The notes below the pieces were generated by a model. That model worked only from the letters and a program-made list of their open reading frames with translations. It was not told where the DNA came from and made no database searches. Of a stretch of 64,000 nt of DNA, positions 42,879 through 55,283 are shown piece by piece. The position numbers and the translations under genes were made by a program. This DNA comes from Diprion similis (taxonomy: Eukaryota; Arthropoda; Insecta; Hymenoptera; Diprionidae), in contig NC_060114.1 of the NCBI RefSeq assembly GCF_021155765.1, positions 20,380,501 to 20,444,500 of the forward strand. The letters are read 5' to 3'. Within the stretch, counting starts at the first letter, position 1; each line of letters begins with the position of its first letter.

Positions 42879-43160
42879 GTATTCAAAGTTTATTACCGTT
42901 ACACGCAGCACGCGTCTCCTCGCACGACGCATCCGACAGCCAATCGGACGGCCGCTTATCCGGGCTACAACGGAAAAGCTCGCCGCTGATTGACTGCCGG
43001 CGGCGTTGCGTCAGCCGAGTTGATCCGCCTGCAACCCCGGCACACTCCTTATCTCTGCGACCCTTTGTAACTACCTTTGTCTGTACGTCTCTCTCACTGT
43101 CGATCTACTCTTTCTTTCCACTCTCGCTTACTTGTCACGTTCGCGCCGTTTAAGGATGCA

Positions 43161-43879
43161 TCAAGTGTACAGTCCAGTCGAAAAAGTGTCATGGATATTT
43201 GACGAGATGAATACATTTTGAAACAAAGGATTAGTTCGTCGTCTACAACCTGTACTGATTTTATATTACAAAATTTTTTCTTTGATCGTTGAAGAGCGAA
43301 GTAAAAATTTATGTCCAATCGATTCTTGGATAACACAATCACGAAAAAAATTACCTACGATTCGTTAAAATCGTATGAATGCTATTATAGTTTACTCATT
43401 TAGAAAAAAATTCAGAACAGTACGACATCTAAGAAATTGGAGATAATTATAATTCTCAGCTCTTTCCGAGCAGATACGTTCGTTTTTAATTTTCTTTCTC
43501 TGTATTCAAGGAACATTGTTTCGTTCTAATTCCACTCGATTAACCGCAACTCGTTCAGTATTTACACTGTGAGTTTCGACTAGACTGTACACCTGATACA
43601 TGATTGGACATTGATTGGCTCCAGACTTTTCCACTTACTTTTCCGCCCGTTCCTCCTCTTGGACTTGCCCCCTTTTGCAGTAGACTTCGACTTTGTCTTG
43701 ATTTTTTTCGACTGTGTTTTCTTCCTCGATTTTCCTTTCCTACGACGCCTCGGTTCACAGTCGGAATCGGTGCAGCTGCAGCTTTCGTCCGAGTCGTAGG
43801 AGTCAGAATCGGAGCTCGAGTAATCGCAGCATGCCGTGAACCCTTTGCCGCGATTTTTCTTCGGCTTGATTGGCGGCAT
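43161..43879 (-). CDS. Small Lys/Ser/Asp/Cys-rich protein, unknown
   Basis: The first exon on the minus strand, 43879-43639, starts at ATG and ends at a strong GTAAGT donor. It encodes 80 residues: MPPIKPKKNRGKG, then a Ser-Asp run with Cys pairs (FTACCDYSSSDSDS, SCSCTDSDC), then a strongly basic half (RRRRKGKSRKK, KSKSTAKGGKSKRR). A second exon at 43249-43161, after a GTACAG acceptor, would add about 29 residues in phase and stop at TGA, giving 109 residues. The bipartite acidic/Cys then Lys/Arg composition fits a nucleic-acid- or chromatin-binding small protein, possibly protamine-like, but there is no recognised family. Exon 1 is the stronger part; exon 2 is tentative. Confidence 0.4.
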
Positions 43880-46200
43880 TTCCTTGAATGTCAGATGAAC
43901 TCGATTTTCAGGTGATTACGTCTGTCACCAGGGCTGCAGGAGTTCCGCGAAAATCTTCAAGATGGTGGATCGATCTGACGATGAGAAGAGGTGGTGTCCT
44001 TAACGACGAGTTGTCTGCTAGTCAACAAACGGTGAAGCACTGACCTCAGTGCGTCGAAACGAAATTGTCGCACCACGAACTTGTCAGTATATACCTGATG
44101 AATGTTCTGTTATGATCGGATGTCCAGCGAGTACGTAAGTCGAATGACAGGATTGGCTATATTATATGAAAAAAACAGTACACAAAGCGCCACAGTGAAT
44201 ATACGGCAGATTTAAATACGTCGGTTGAATCGCAGTGTTCAGATTTCCTTGAATAACCATTAGAAATAAGGCGACATATGAGCCTGCATGAGAAATTTCA
44301 GGCACGTGCTCGATCGGAGATTATGGATTGAATTTGTATGTTCTTCCTGTGTTTAGGTGCGGCTTGGTTTACTTTTTTATCAATTTTTGTTACGGTAGTC
44401 AAGCTCTCTTCGTATCCTATTTCGTGTACAGTTCATTAATCTTGCCCCACGGCGACGGGTTTTAAAATCAAATCGCCAGATAGTCACGGACCGTACTAAT
44501 TAGTCTATAAGGTATAATATACCCACTTCCGCCGTTTGACACCTGTCAAAGCGTGCAGCCTATACTTTTTTTTTTAAGCTTGGGTATGAATAGGTAATTC
44601 GACATTTAATTTTGTTGAAACTTCAAGAATTTACTTAATCGCATTCTGTTTTTGCTTCTTCTTTTAATTATTCGATTATGAAAACAAAATGGCGCCTTTT
44701 TTATGACATTCAAATGGTTTACTTATACGAAATGTGTCCCTGCATCTATAATAAGAATATTTACATCACTTTGTTTCCAAGTTCTCTGTCAGTCCATGTA
44801 GAAACGAATCATTAATTGCTTTTTAATTCAATTTTTACATTAACTCATCGTTAATTCGAATACTATGTTTGGATGTGTTTCGAAGATTCAACTTTGCATA
44901 ATCCGCTTACTTTTCATGAATTCAAGAGAAATTGTCGAATTTCATGGGGATTAAGGAACAGTAATTAGGTACAAGACGGACGCGCAATATGTATCATAAA
45001 AATATGAAGACCTCCAGTTTTTATTTATACATTAATCAATTTTCGTGCTGACATGTATAGTCGATGACTCACGAAGAGAGGGATGCTTAGATGGCGCGAT
45101 TCTCATCAACATAAGTATAACTCGCATTAATCCTAAAACGAAATAGTATGTACCCATCTATACGTATTTGTTACGCTGACCGAATCCCAGAAGCATTCCG
45201 CACCGCGTCGCAATTCGCAATTACCGAGAACAGAACGAAAAATAAAAAATAACTCTCACCGACGAAATCGTATAAATAAACTAAAATCTACGGTTTTTGA
45301 TGCTAACCACTCGCCTTTCTAGTTTTAATAATATAGATAATGGTGATAAATATTAGGATTTTCGGATCTTAAGAGAAAAAAAAAACAAATGTGTACAACT
45401 TCACAAGTGAATCATAGTTTTTGTCTGAATATACCCGTAAGATTGATTTTTCTGCGTTTTGAACTGTTCGAGATTGATGATTAAAACTGATTGCTTAACC
45501 ACGCGGCGATTGAGCTTTGAGAAATTGATTGGCAAATGGTTGTATTGATTTCTTTCTTTTTCTTTCAATTTCTCTATCACTTCTTGTCTCACACGTAGGA
45601 GTTAATGACGCAAAGAAAGTATATTGATTAATATCAGCCATGGAGCGGTGATGCTGCGGCCGGCTCTCTCGACCCCGACAGAATTGACGTAGGTGTGAAA
45701 CTAAGTGATTGAGAAAAAAGGCGAAGGGGGAGGGAAAAATACGATATAATAAATAAATAAAAGAGGCAACGACGACCCGGCGAGTGTGTAGTACAAGATA
45801 GTTGACGCTGAAATTTTATCAATCATCGCCCACGCTCTGTACATACATATGTTATATACATATTAGTACACGGCGAAAAGGCAAACGAGCGAATGAATAC
45901 ATTATAGACGTATATATTCAAGGATTATCAATTAGCGTCTATTACTCGCACAAACACGGGGATCCGTGTGGGTTGCGAATATTTCGGTAATTCGAAAACA
46001 GGTGTTTCATTCAACCGCGTAATAAGTTTCACCGCATATCAATCGGTCTTTAAAGATTCGACGTGACTAAATTTCTCGCACTCGGCATCATCCGTATGAC
46101 TGCATTAGCAGGTAAGTTATGCATTACATTCACACTTCGAGGTTGTAAAGAGACAATGATATCCGAACATTAATGATCAACGGCGTTGATATGTATATAT
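43880..46200. other. Non-coding stretch
   Basis: AT-rich with no supported gene. A T-run lies near 44567 and an A-run near 45374. Nothing else stands out. Confidence 0.5.
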
Positions 46201-46506
46201 GGGGCATTCCAGGTCAAATTTGCAACTCATGTACCTCAACGCCTTCGATTTTGATCATTTTTTAGTATGATATTGCAGCCGACCCACAAGGTTCTCGGAA
46301 TTTTTGTTCCGATTTTTTTAGCCACCAGTGAATTTAAAAAAAAATCGAAAAACGAATTGGTTTTTCAATTTTTTTTAAATTTCACTGGTGGCCAAAAAAT
46401 CTGAAAAAAATCCTGAGACTCTATTGGATCGGTTGCAACATCATATTAAAAAAATATCAAAATCGAAGGTGTGGACGTACATGGGCTGCAAATTCGACAT
46501 GGAATG
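46201..46506. mobile_element. Foldback element with ~140-base arms
   Basis: The left arm begins GGGGCATTCCAGGTCAAATT and the right arm ends AATTCGACATGGAATG. Inner matches include CCTTCGATTTTGAT with its complement ATCAAAATCGAAGG, and GCCACCAGTGAA with TTCACTGGTGGC. The whole unit could fold into one long hairpin with a short spacer. TATA flanks both sides and may be the target duplication. There is no coding capacity. Confidence 0.75.
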
Positions 46507-46521
46507 TATACAAAGTACAAG

Positions 46522-46672
46522 TAAAATTCGAGAGCAGGAGCATTTGGTCTGTCAGGGCGACCAACATTCATAGGTTCAGATGATAAGTCGCCGAGCTGTA
46601 TGTGACCTCAAAAATGTTGGTCACCCTGACAAAACAACTGCTCGTGCTCTCGAATTTTAGCGCATGCGCATC
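46522..46672. mobile_element. MITE-like inverted-repeat element, copy 2 (left end truncated)
   Basis: The left arm TAAAATTCGAGAGCA is matched by the right TGCTCTCGAATTTTA. Inside, GTCAGGGCGACCAACATT faces AATGTTGGTCACCCTGAC. The right end continues GCGCATGCGCATCAAA, as in copy 1 at about 29389-29404 (GCGCATGGGCATCAAA). The left counterpart of that end is missing where the element meets the foldback at 46201-46506, so it looks truncated or interrupted there. Confidence 0.75.
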
Positions 46673-47302
46673 AAACGATTCGGTCGTTAGCAATTCAGTC
46701 TGTAAATATAAATATATGTATATTAAAATGCTTAATGTTTGTCGATGCGGCATAAATCTTTCGAGATATATATCTTCTATTTTCATTCTTGCGTCATTCG
46801 TTTTAGTTGACTTTTCTAAAAAGGGTCCTTCCGTGCTTAATGATATTTATTAACCTTCGACGATTTTTTCCCCGGTGCTCATCCGATGAATGGATTTAAT
46901 TACCTCGAGGTTTGAACGAGCTGCATGCTGCAGCGACGACGCCTCGTGTCGTCTCGGAAAGACTTACTACCGACTTCACATAGGCAAAGGTACACACATT
47001 ACTACGGGCCACAAGCTACAAAGGCAAGAAAAGGTAGTCAGGGTCGTTCCGTCGCCGCTGGGTTGAAGAAATTTTCAAAGAATGCGTGGGAGGCTCCGGT
47101 GTGGGCGCTTCTTTGCGCCGCGTGCTCGCCCATTTGATAATACAATTATAAAACCAGTATAGGTACGTACAGGTACTAAGGTCTGACTCTCCGTCCATAC
47201 TTACCTTCATTTATACCTTCGTCTATTTGGTAATCCGCACTTTAATTATACCTGCAGCACAGCGTACAAATGTAGAGCCACGGATACACGCGGTGTCCTC
47301 TT

Positions 47303-47322
47303 AAGAGAGAGAGAGAGAGAGG
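47303..47322. repeat. (AG)n microsatellite
   Basis: A perfect AG run, continuing into GGGGAAGAGGAGGAG purine-rich sequence. Confidence 0.85.
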
Positions 47323-48857
47323 GGAAGAGGAGGAGAAGACGAATTAACGGATGAAAAATAAAAGGACTATAAGTTGTAATGATCCTTGCGAGATTAAATA
47401 CCTTCGCCGACTCCATGAGCGCGGGTTTAACGCTCGAACGCTCGTGATGCTTATGGTACAGTATCTTACGTTTATAATTTGAAAGATTCCTCTCTTCTAC
47501 TTTTATTTTTAATTCCCTTTTCATCACTTCTTTTTCTTCAATTATTATACCCACACCGTCCCGCAGCTCGTATTTTATGCCTTGGCTTACTCGGTACCGC
47601 TGGATTTCTTATCTCCTGCAGCTGGTGCATTTGAGTCTGAGACAGAAGATTTTTCTTCAAGCCTCGTGCAATTTCCTCGTGGGCAAATTAATTTTTCTCC
47701 ATTTTCAATGGACGATGGAATGAATTTCTCGTTTCGTTACCGCTTGTAACCCTCTCACGGAATCTCACACATCAATCTTTTCGGCACTCGTCGCAGCTGC
47801 TCTTCCAATAGTCCTCGTTAAACTCTGGATAAGTATACAGAATGCAGAGCACGTAGTGAAGCAATTTGTGATGGGAAGATCGAGGTGTCGACGGGTTGTT
47901 TGATGTCACAACACGGACACAGAAGCCGCACACGTCGGCCCGATGTTCACTATTCAGTTTTACAGATGCGTGCGTCGCTTCTGGGTTTAATTTTCCCCCT
48001 TTTTGTTCCTTTCCAAAGCCTCGGTCGGATCGTAGGCTGCGATGCGTAATCACGGCGACTAGACTTGACGATCGGTTGATCGTGATCAGAGTCATGCCGA
48101 GGGTCCGGGATGCTCATAATAACGTGAAAGCCGGTGCGTAGGTATTCCGTGGACAGAAAAAGACGGGAGAGGAGAAGATAAGGATGGCCGATCTTAAGGC
48201 GAGTATTTTCAGTCGGTAATGACGTCGTTAGAGGGGCAGAATTTGGCTAACAATTAATAAATCAAGGCGACGCCGTGCCCTCTTATATAGATGAAACAAC
48301 TATTAACAAGATTGTCGATAAAAGTCGCGCTCGTTACCGGGGCTAATACGCCCTGCATGTCTTCAATCTATACCTCGTCAAGATGCACTGGAGCTAATTG
48401 CGAGGAGCGTTTATTCGAACAGGAAGGACTAAAGGTCAGGTTATGGTTCTGCCTACTGTTTTCTCTCTGGCCGGTTTTACGTGCTTTTAAATTAACGGTT
48501 TGGGTCGTTAACGGTTTTGGTACCTCTTTCATAAAGACTAGGTTTATAGTGTGTGTGCCGTGCATATATATGTATATATGTATATCTGAGGCTCGGAGAT
48601 GTCAGAGGGCCACTGGACGAGGAGAAAAAGGAAGGAACGGATGCCAGGCATCACATTATCCTGCAGTAACAGTGGGACAATTTTCCCTCCCGTGTACCTA
48701 GTCCGCTGCTCTGGCTATGTTTGTTGAGCAAATAAATCAAAGTGTTTGGAGAGTGAGTTGTTGACCACTGATACAACTAAATTATTATTAGGAGTGACAG
48801 TCTTTAAACATCAGTAGGCATAGGTAATACGCAAGGCAGTGGTTCTTCACTTCTATT

Positions 48858-48877
48858 ACACACACACACACACACAC
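48858..48877. repeat. (CA)n microsatellite
   Basis: A perfect CA run followed by CGCG. Confidence 0.85.
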
Positions 48878-51063
48878 GCGTATGCATTAATGTACACTTT
48901 ACCCAAATGTTCCGCGGCACTTGATGTCACACGTGTTTAATTACACCAGATGTCGCATATAATGTCGAGTTTCCTAATCACCTGCATTTTATTCTTCCAG
49001 ATTTTTTTCGCTTATCCAGCATAATATGTGCCTTCAATTTCACCGGTATATGATAGCAAGTTTCCACTCCGTCGTTCTAGACGCACCTGTCACTCGGGCG
49101 TCGCGCAAGCTCCACTCGACGTCACGCCGTCCGACGTAGAGAGTGTCATTTGTTTGAAGAGGCACTTTGTTGCTCGAGCTGGGGAGTCGTACCTCGGAAA
49201 AGTCACGCCGGGTATTTTAAAGTACGGATTCGAACGTGTGTATTTCAACATTTTACAACCAACGGCTTTCCTCCCTTTCGCATTTTTCACTCAAACACCT
49301 CTCTCCTTTGTTTTTTTTTTTTCATCAAATCTGCCAGCTCTCCAGAAAGATGCTTTGAATTTTTATGCCACTTTGCAGGTGACCTCATATCTTTATCACG
49401 ATCATTTTTTCCCTGTCATTATCGCCGTTACGAGACCGTAACTAGATGATTTACTTGACTAAAAAAAATCCGCTTTATACATACATGTATACATATTCTT
49501 TTTGTATTACACATGCATGTGTATAATAAGTGTAAAATAGACATCAGAAGATAATTTAGCGAAGGATTTAATAGCGGCGATGATGACAGCACGTCTTGGG
49601 TACTCCACAAATTAATATGCTGGGTTGATTGATTAACCTCTGTTACCCCCGAAGCCCAGCAGGAAAGCACGCGACGTACTGATTTTGCACGCGCAGTGTT
49701 TATATTTATGTATAACGTAATGTACGACACACACGTTATGCCATACATACAGAATTACCGTGGAGGCAATTATTTCGACGTTCAATTTGCAATAGGCTGA
49801 CTGTGTTCGTCGTATTTAGAAATTCGTCATTGTACATCACCGTACTCCGGATGTCCCGCTGCTCAAACAACCCAGGAATATTTTTCACAACCATCAAATC
49901 CATCTTCCTTGAATCGATGACATACCATACCATTAAAAAATTAACGCTGATTCAGTCACGCCTCAAAGTCAACGCTCCGCTCTTGTAAGCGGATTCACCG
50001 ACACTTGCATACTTGATTCTTCATGGATTCAAATTATTGTCAACTGATCCTTATGAATATGGTGCATCATATGACTACCTTCGGAGCCGGCTGATATATG
50101 CTTCTTTTTCCGCCTCTTTTGTGTACTTTCCAGGAGACGTTGGACCTCGCTGCATGTCCCGCCCCCTATTTCGCCCCGGTTAATAAATCCAAACAACAAT
50201 AAGGCCCAGCTCTACGATGGCTCCACAAGTAGCTGTTCCATTTCTCTCGTACCGCAAGGCTTAACAGAATGATTTTTATCCTAATTTGTTCACTGAGTAT
50301 ACCTACTTAGAGAAAAGTTTTTGCTTTTTAAACCAAATCAGGTTTTAATAGCTTTCTCCCTTGGAAACTCGCAAGAGATATGCAAAACATGGTAGGATTG
50401 CAACAGATGAGTAACTAGGATTTAGTCAAAAGGATTAAAATAATATCTCTACTTCGCGTCAAAACAATCGGAATAATCTTCTTGATTGCGTTGGCACAAG
50501 GTTTGATGGTAATAGTTTAACCTTAAAATTTGCTAATTGTAACATAATTCTGCCTGTCAAAACTAAGATTACTTTTGTCAGTTTGCGGTGTGAGATAGAG
50601 ATAATCAATACTCGAGGTAGTAATTCAGGCTGTTTACTGTTCAGCTGAGGAAGAAGTGGAAGATAAGGAAACGCGTACGATTAAAAAAGTACTCATATGA
50701 GCGACGAAAAATATGGTTCGAAATCGGGGTTATCGAGTCGAGTCTCAGTGACCCAGCATCGCCGGAACACAAGGTTTACTTGGCTCCTATAAAACTCCAA
50801 AGGATGACCGGCGAGGGGTCTTCGTGTGCGGTCTCAACATGGTGCGTACGTCCTTCTCTCCGGGCTGCAAAGCGGCATGGTTAAACAACATACCGCCATC
50901 TTTATCTGGCGCGTAAAACGAGTCGAAGAAAACTTGCGCACGCGCTAGACGCACGATAAATAAGCTCCTGAAGGTAACTAACTTCTCGGATACTCTCACA
51001 ATCAGCTTGTGGAATAACTGCGAGAAATGGAGGGAGTGAAGTGGAGGACGACTATGAGTGAAA

Positions 51064-51082
51064 TAGAGAGAGAGAGAGAGAA
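51064..51082. repeat. (AG)n microsatellite
   Basis: A perfect AG run followed by a short G-run. Confidence 0.85.
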
Positions 51083-52815
51083 GGGGGGGCTACAGATTCC
51101 AAGCGATAATCTTGATCACCTAACGGTCTGAAGTATTGATTACCACGAGGCGACTAGATGATAAATTGAATGACAGGATAGTAAAATGCAGGCGCCAGTA
51201 ATTGATCATGCAGTTGGTCAGTCGTGTTAAACAGTTTTTAATGAATCGGATCAAATGAGTCGAACCGACCAATTAATGGATATGCAGACATCCATCTTGA
51301 TATCAGTAACTCGAATGCCTTCACGTTTATTGCTTTGAGGTGGTGCAGTGGGAGAGAGGAATTCACGAGGGACTGAATGTTGAAAATTCGGTACCTTAAT
51401 GGAAGCAGTTTCTGCGGATGGGGAAATTTTTTTTTACTAAAAGTTACACATACAGTGAAAGTCACGGTAAAAGTTGATTTGCCTAATTGAAAACCTGATT
51501 TGGATTGAAGCACGTTTTACTTGTGCAACGTGGAACGTGCGCCTAATTTCTTAGTTTTTCTTCCCTATGTACCATGTGTCGCGTTTTTGTCGTCGTATGA
51601 CATTATACAATGGACGTTTTGTATCGTCTCTCTCGTGGGAGTTATCAACCCTGCGTCACTGTCGTCTTGTCGAATATCGGAAGAGGCGAAGAAGCGAGGG
51701 TAAAGAGATTCTGTCAGTAGGCTCGACGTGAACGTACAATGTAGTATAGGTATGTGTGTAAACGCGTGGGCAACCGTGCCATCAAAAAGATCCAACTTGA
51801 AGTTAATACCGCTCTAAGACCGGGGCTAAGCGAGCTGAGCGCCTCGAAAAGGCAGATGATTGTGAGAATATAGGTCGGGCACCGTAACTTCCAATTCCCA
51901 ATATCTCTGGCAGTGAATTTAAGCGAGAAGACCGAAGCCGTAGAGAGAGTGGCGTTCCCGTCGAGACAAAAATAAAGAAGCCATGCCAGTAGGATGCGTA
52001 CACACACTTGATATATATACACACTATATGCGTATGTACACAAGTGCATTGCTCTTTCAAGCTCCTACAACATGGAATACTCAAGTCTGATCTTGCGAGC
52101 GTGAGAACAGAGAGAAACCTTCGAAAAGCCACTCCGCCTCACGTTGAGGATGTTGAAGTCCTTTGTGGTCCTGCTCATGGGTTACCCGAATGTAAAGGGA
52201 AAACATTTTGGAGGAGCTTTCACGGTAGAAAATTGATCACGTGAGGCTTGAGACATCAATCTCGTAGCACGTGGCTCGATTTCCTGTTCCAACCTCTGAT
52301 CTCTGGTTTCGAACGCATTATGGCGAAATTTTAGGTACACACATATCGATGTTTAAGGTGTTAATGATGTACGGTTCGCGTGTCTCCTGTATTAAAGACA
52401 CATTGCTTCAATGTCCGCTTCCATTGCGTGTCAACATCGAGAAAGGGTGTAAATTCTCGGATTTCCTAAACGTGATTCCAGCTAAACGAAACATCGTTTG
52501 CAACTTGGCGAAACGCTTGTGCTGCATGAGAGAGATACGCGCACATGAACACAAACGCAAACAGACACCGCAGTCCGCGAACTAATTCAATAACAATTTC
52601 TGGTGGGTAGGCGGCGTGGAGGGCTGTTTCTCGGGAATGAATTCCTGGTATTGGTAACTCAATGCGTCATCACGCATGTGTATACTGGGTTACCTTTAAT
52701 CGCTGCTGCGAAATAAGGAGAAAAACTGTATACATGAAGATATATAGACAGGGGGATAGGCTCTAATCGTGGGAAGAGGTGGGCTACACCGGCGCGTGTG
52801 AAGCAAACTATATGA

Positions 52816-52840
52816 GGGGGGGGGGGGGGGGGGGGGGGGG
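52816..52840. repeat. (G)25 homopolymer
   Basis: Twenty-five consecutive G, the longest of four G/C homopolymer tracts in the window. Confidence 0.9.
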
Positions 52841-54232
52841 TCGGTGTTTGGTTTGTTAACTCGGAATAATCAAACGGAATTCCTGCATGCCTCGCAATTC
52901 CGGTGAATCACGAATACCGCGAACCTGCGAGCCCGTTCTTGGAACGTCAAGACATTGATCCATCTGCCACCACCACCACCACCACCTGCAGGCCTACTGC
53001 TTCACTTCCCTTTACACACCTGTCGTGCAAAACATTATCCGCGTGGGTGGTCTCTGACTGATGGGCTTTTCAGGTTTTTGCGCCGCTGCAGCATAAAATC
53101 CGCGCGTTGCAATCACGCGAAGGAAGAATGATTCCGAACAACCGTTGCACCTCTTCCTACCAAGCATCTTCGCCTATACCTATCTACTGCAGGCCACTTC
53201 GGGGAAGTCACTCAGTTTCATTTCCACCAGCGATCAGTCGCTACGTTGTTTCGACGATTCAACTACTCTCGCAGGCACACTGCATTGAATGATTGCAGAG
53301 GAGCATTCAATTGGATCGTCCATCGGCTCGGACTGCAGCAGTTCGCTTCACGGCACTTAAACGGTTCCTTGGTATCCCCACACGACCGTTGACACTATTC
53401 GTGGTACTTCCAGCATCGCCGAAGTGCATCACCGGTCATGTTTTCATTTCAGCCCAATCATTTGAGAAGCCGCTATTTTCTCTGACGACCGTGACTTCAA
53501 CGCTTATTGCGATGCAGCGAAATCAATACCCTGTGACATTGTACGAGTCCGACTCCGATTGACTTCAAGTTATAGTTTCATTTTGGAGACTCTCCATGTA
53601 GAGAAATTCACATGAACGTATTAGACTTTACCTTAAAATGACATCGCGAGATTTCGCATAACCTCGAATGATCACGTGATTCCAAATTGCAGTAAATGAT
53701 TTGAAATTAGTGCAAATCGCTTCACTCGAATGTCTATTAGATGACTAATTTTCATGGTTACAAGTAACTTCGCATGAATTCAGAATTGGTTCAAACTAAA
53801 TTGAACAAATTTTTAGGAATCTTAATACTTTGATACTAACTCGAAATGATTCTGAACAAGATCGACACCGAAGCTCCTCGTTCTTCACTGGATCTGGACC
53901 ATGTACCGCAGGTGGAAAGAATGAAACTCATTCGTGTACTTTGGGAATTGGAAAGTGTTGAAATTCATTGACAGGCAAGAGTCTGAACGTGTTTGCGGAT
54001 CTATGTTCGTCAGGAGAGACAATCACGTATTGTGACAAGTAACAGGCAAATCAGTGAGTTCGCAAAACACGATGAACTCAGGCTGAAGGGCTGTGCAGGC
54101 TCTATACCGTAATACAAGAAGTAACAGAAGCCGGCGTTGTGTCACTTGTCAGGTAAGCCAAAACGTGATACGTACAGCGCTCCGCATCGCGTTGCGCCGC
54201 GTCTCGTCGCACGGAAGACAATACACAATACA
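52841..54232. other. Upstream region of the TGF-beta ligand gene
   Basis: No gene is supported. It includes a (CAC)n run near 52970-52986. Between about 53600 and 53860 there are loosely recurring CGAATGATT-like words. Regulatory content is possible but not shown. Confidence 0.4.
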
Positions 54233-54318
54233 AACGCAGCGCAGCGCCAATGCATCGCAACGCAGCGCAGCGCAACGCAACGCAACGCATCGCGACGCAG
54301 CGCAGCGCGGCAGCGACG
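54233..54318. repeat. Irregular GCAACGCAGC tandem array
   Basis: Multiple copies of 5-base units CGCAA, CGCAG and CGCAT in tandem. The array is CpG-rich and sits about 200 bases upstream of the candidate promoter. The Ala/Arg/Cys-rich frames through it are by-products of the repeat. Confidence 0.8.
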
Positions 54319-54423
54319 TAACGTGACGGTGCAGCAGCAGCAGCGTGCACACGAAGAGCGTTCGCTCAGGGTCCCGGAGGCATGACCGGCGGGTGGGTTG
54401 CGCACCTATACACGCTGACATGA

Positions 54424-54516
54424 GAGAGAGAGTGAGAGGGTGGCGGGCAGGGAGTGAGAGGAGAGAGAACCGGGAATATATACATGCTCGCTTAAACACG
54501 CGTCGAGCAGTCAGTC
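54424..54516 (+). promoter_or_regulatory. GA-rich TATA plus initiator promoter of the TGF-beta ligand gene
   Basis: A GAGAGAGA-rich stretch (54424-54468) is followed by TATATACA at 54477-54484 and then AGCAGTCAGTC at 54507-54516. The last matches the arthropod initiator TCAGT, with the start likely between 54509 and 54513. TATA lies 32-36 bases upstream of these A residues. GAGA elements beside TATA/Inr are typical of paused developmental promoters in flies; applying that here is inference. Confidence 0.5.
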
Positions 54517-55247
54517 GCAAGCGGCCGCTGTGTCGACGTACCTACCGACCATCGTACGGTACAAACGTAAAATAGCACATTCCTCGAATAATTGTATAGA
54601 GACTGGAGACGCGGAGAGGAAGCGCGAGGGAGCGAGCAGGGCGCCGGCGCGCGCTCTCGTTTAAAACGTGGTCAAAAGTGCACTCGCAGTTTTATTATTC
54701 AAATTGTGCAGGATAAACAGCAGGGTTTTACCGCTGCTCGCGGTTCGCCCTTTTACGTGTCGTCGTCCCTTCGCCAAAAATTAGTGTCTAATCGAATAAG
54801 GCGTGAAAAAAAGGAATTCGTAATACGTGCGTTCATTTTTCCGCGAGGCGGTTCAAAACGACGATCATGAATCGGCTAATGACAATTAACGAACTAGAGC
54901 GCCTAGAACCGCCCTGTAAACGTTGGTGAATTACTTTTCTCTCTTTTTCTCTTACGGTAATATCAAAAAACGCTCTCCTATCGTGTGAAAATATTACTTT
55001 TTACACCCTCTACAAAAGTGGGTTGTAGTGAAAACCAAAAAGAAAAAAGAAAGAAAACGAAAAAACAAGTGAAACGACGTTATGTGTTTTGGATCAATTC
55101 TTCGATACACCGTAAATTAACCGTTTTCCACCCCCTTCCCCCACCGCCCCTTGAAATAAAAAATAAAAATCACATTAATGTTGTGTACAAGACACAAGAT
55201 TAAGCTTCGCGCTTAAAGTCAATCAAAAATATATTTATAAATTTCCT

Positions 55248-55283
<36 letters not shown>

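Larger units (their letters stand above)
46673..52815. other. Non-coding stretch with dinucleotide repeats
   Basis: No supported gene. Contents are (AG)n at 47303-47322 and 51064-51082, (CA)n at 48858-48877, TATATG-rich patches, and a few GC-richer islands such as 47040-47130. Confidence 0.5.

Noticed and set aside
49028..49441. 137-residue open frame
   Set aside because: Its second half is Phe/Ser low complexity from a T-run, and other frames across the same bases are equally long.
54102..54520. Overlapping Arg/Ala/Cys-rich open frames on both strands
   Set aside because: They are produced by the CGCAA/CGCAG tandem array and have no start or splice context.
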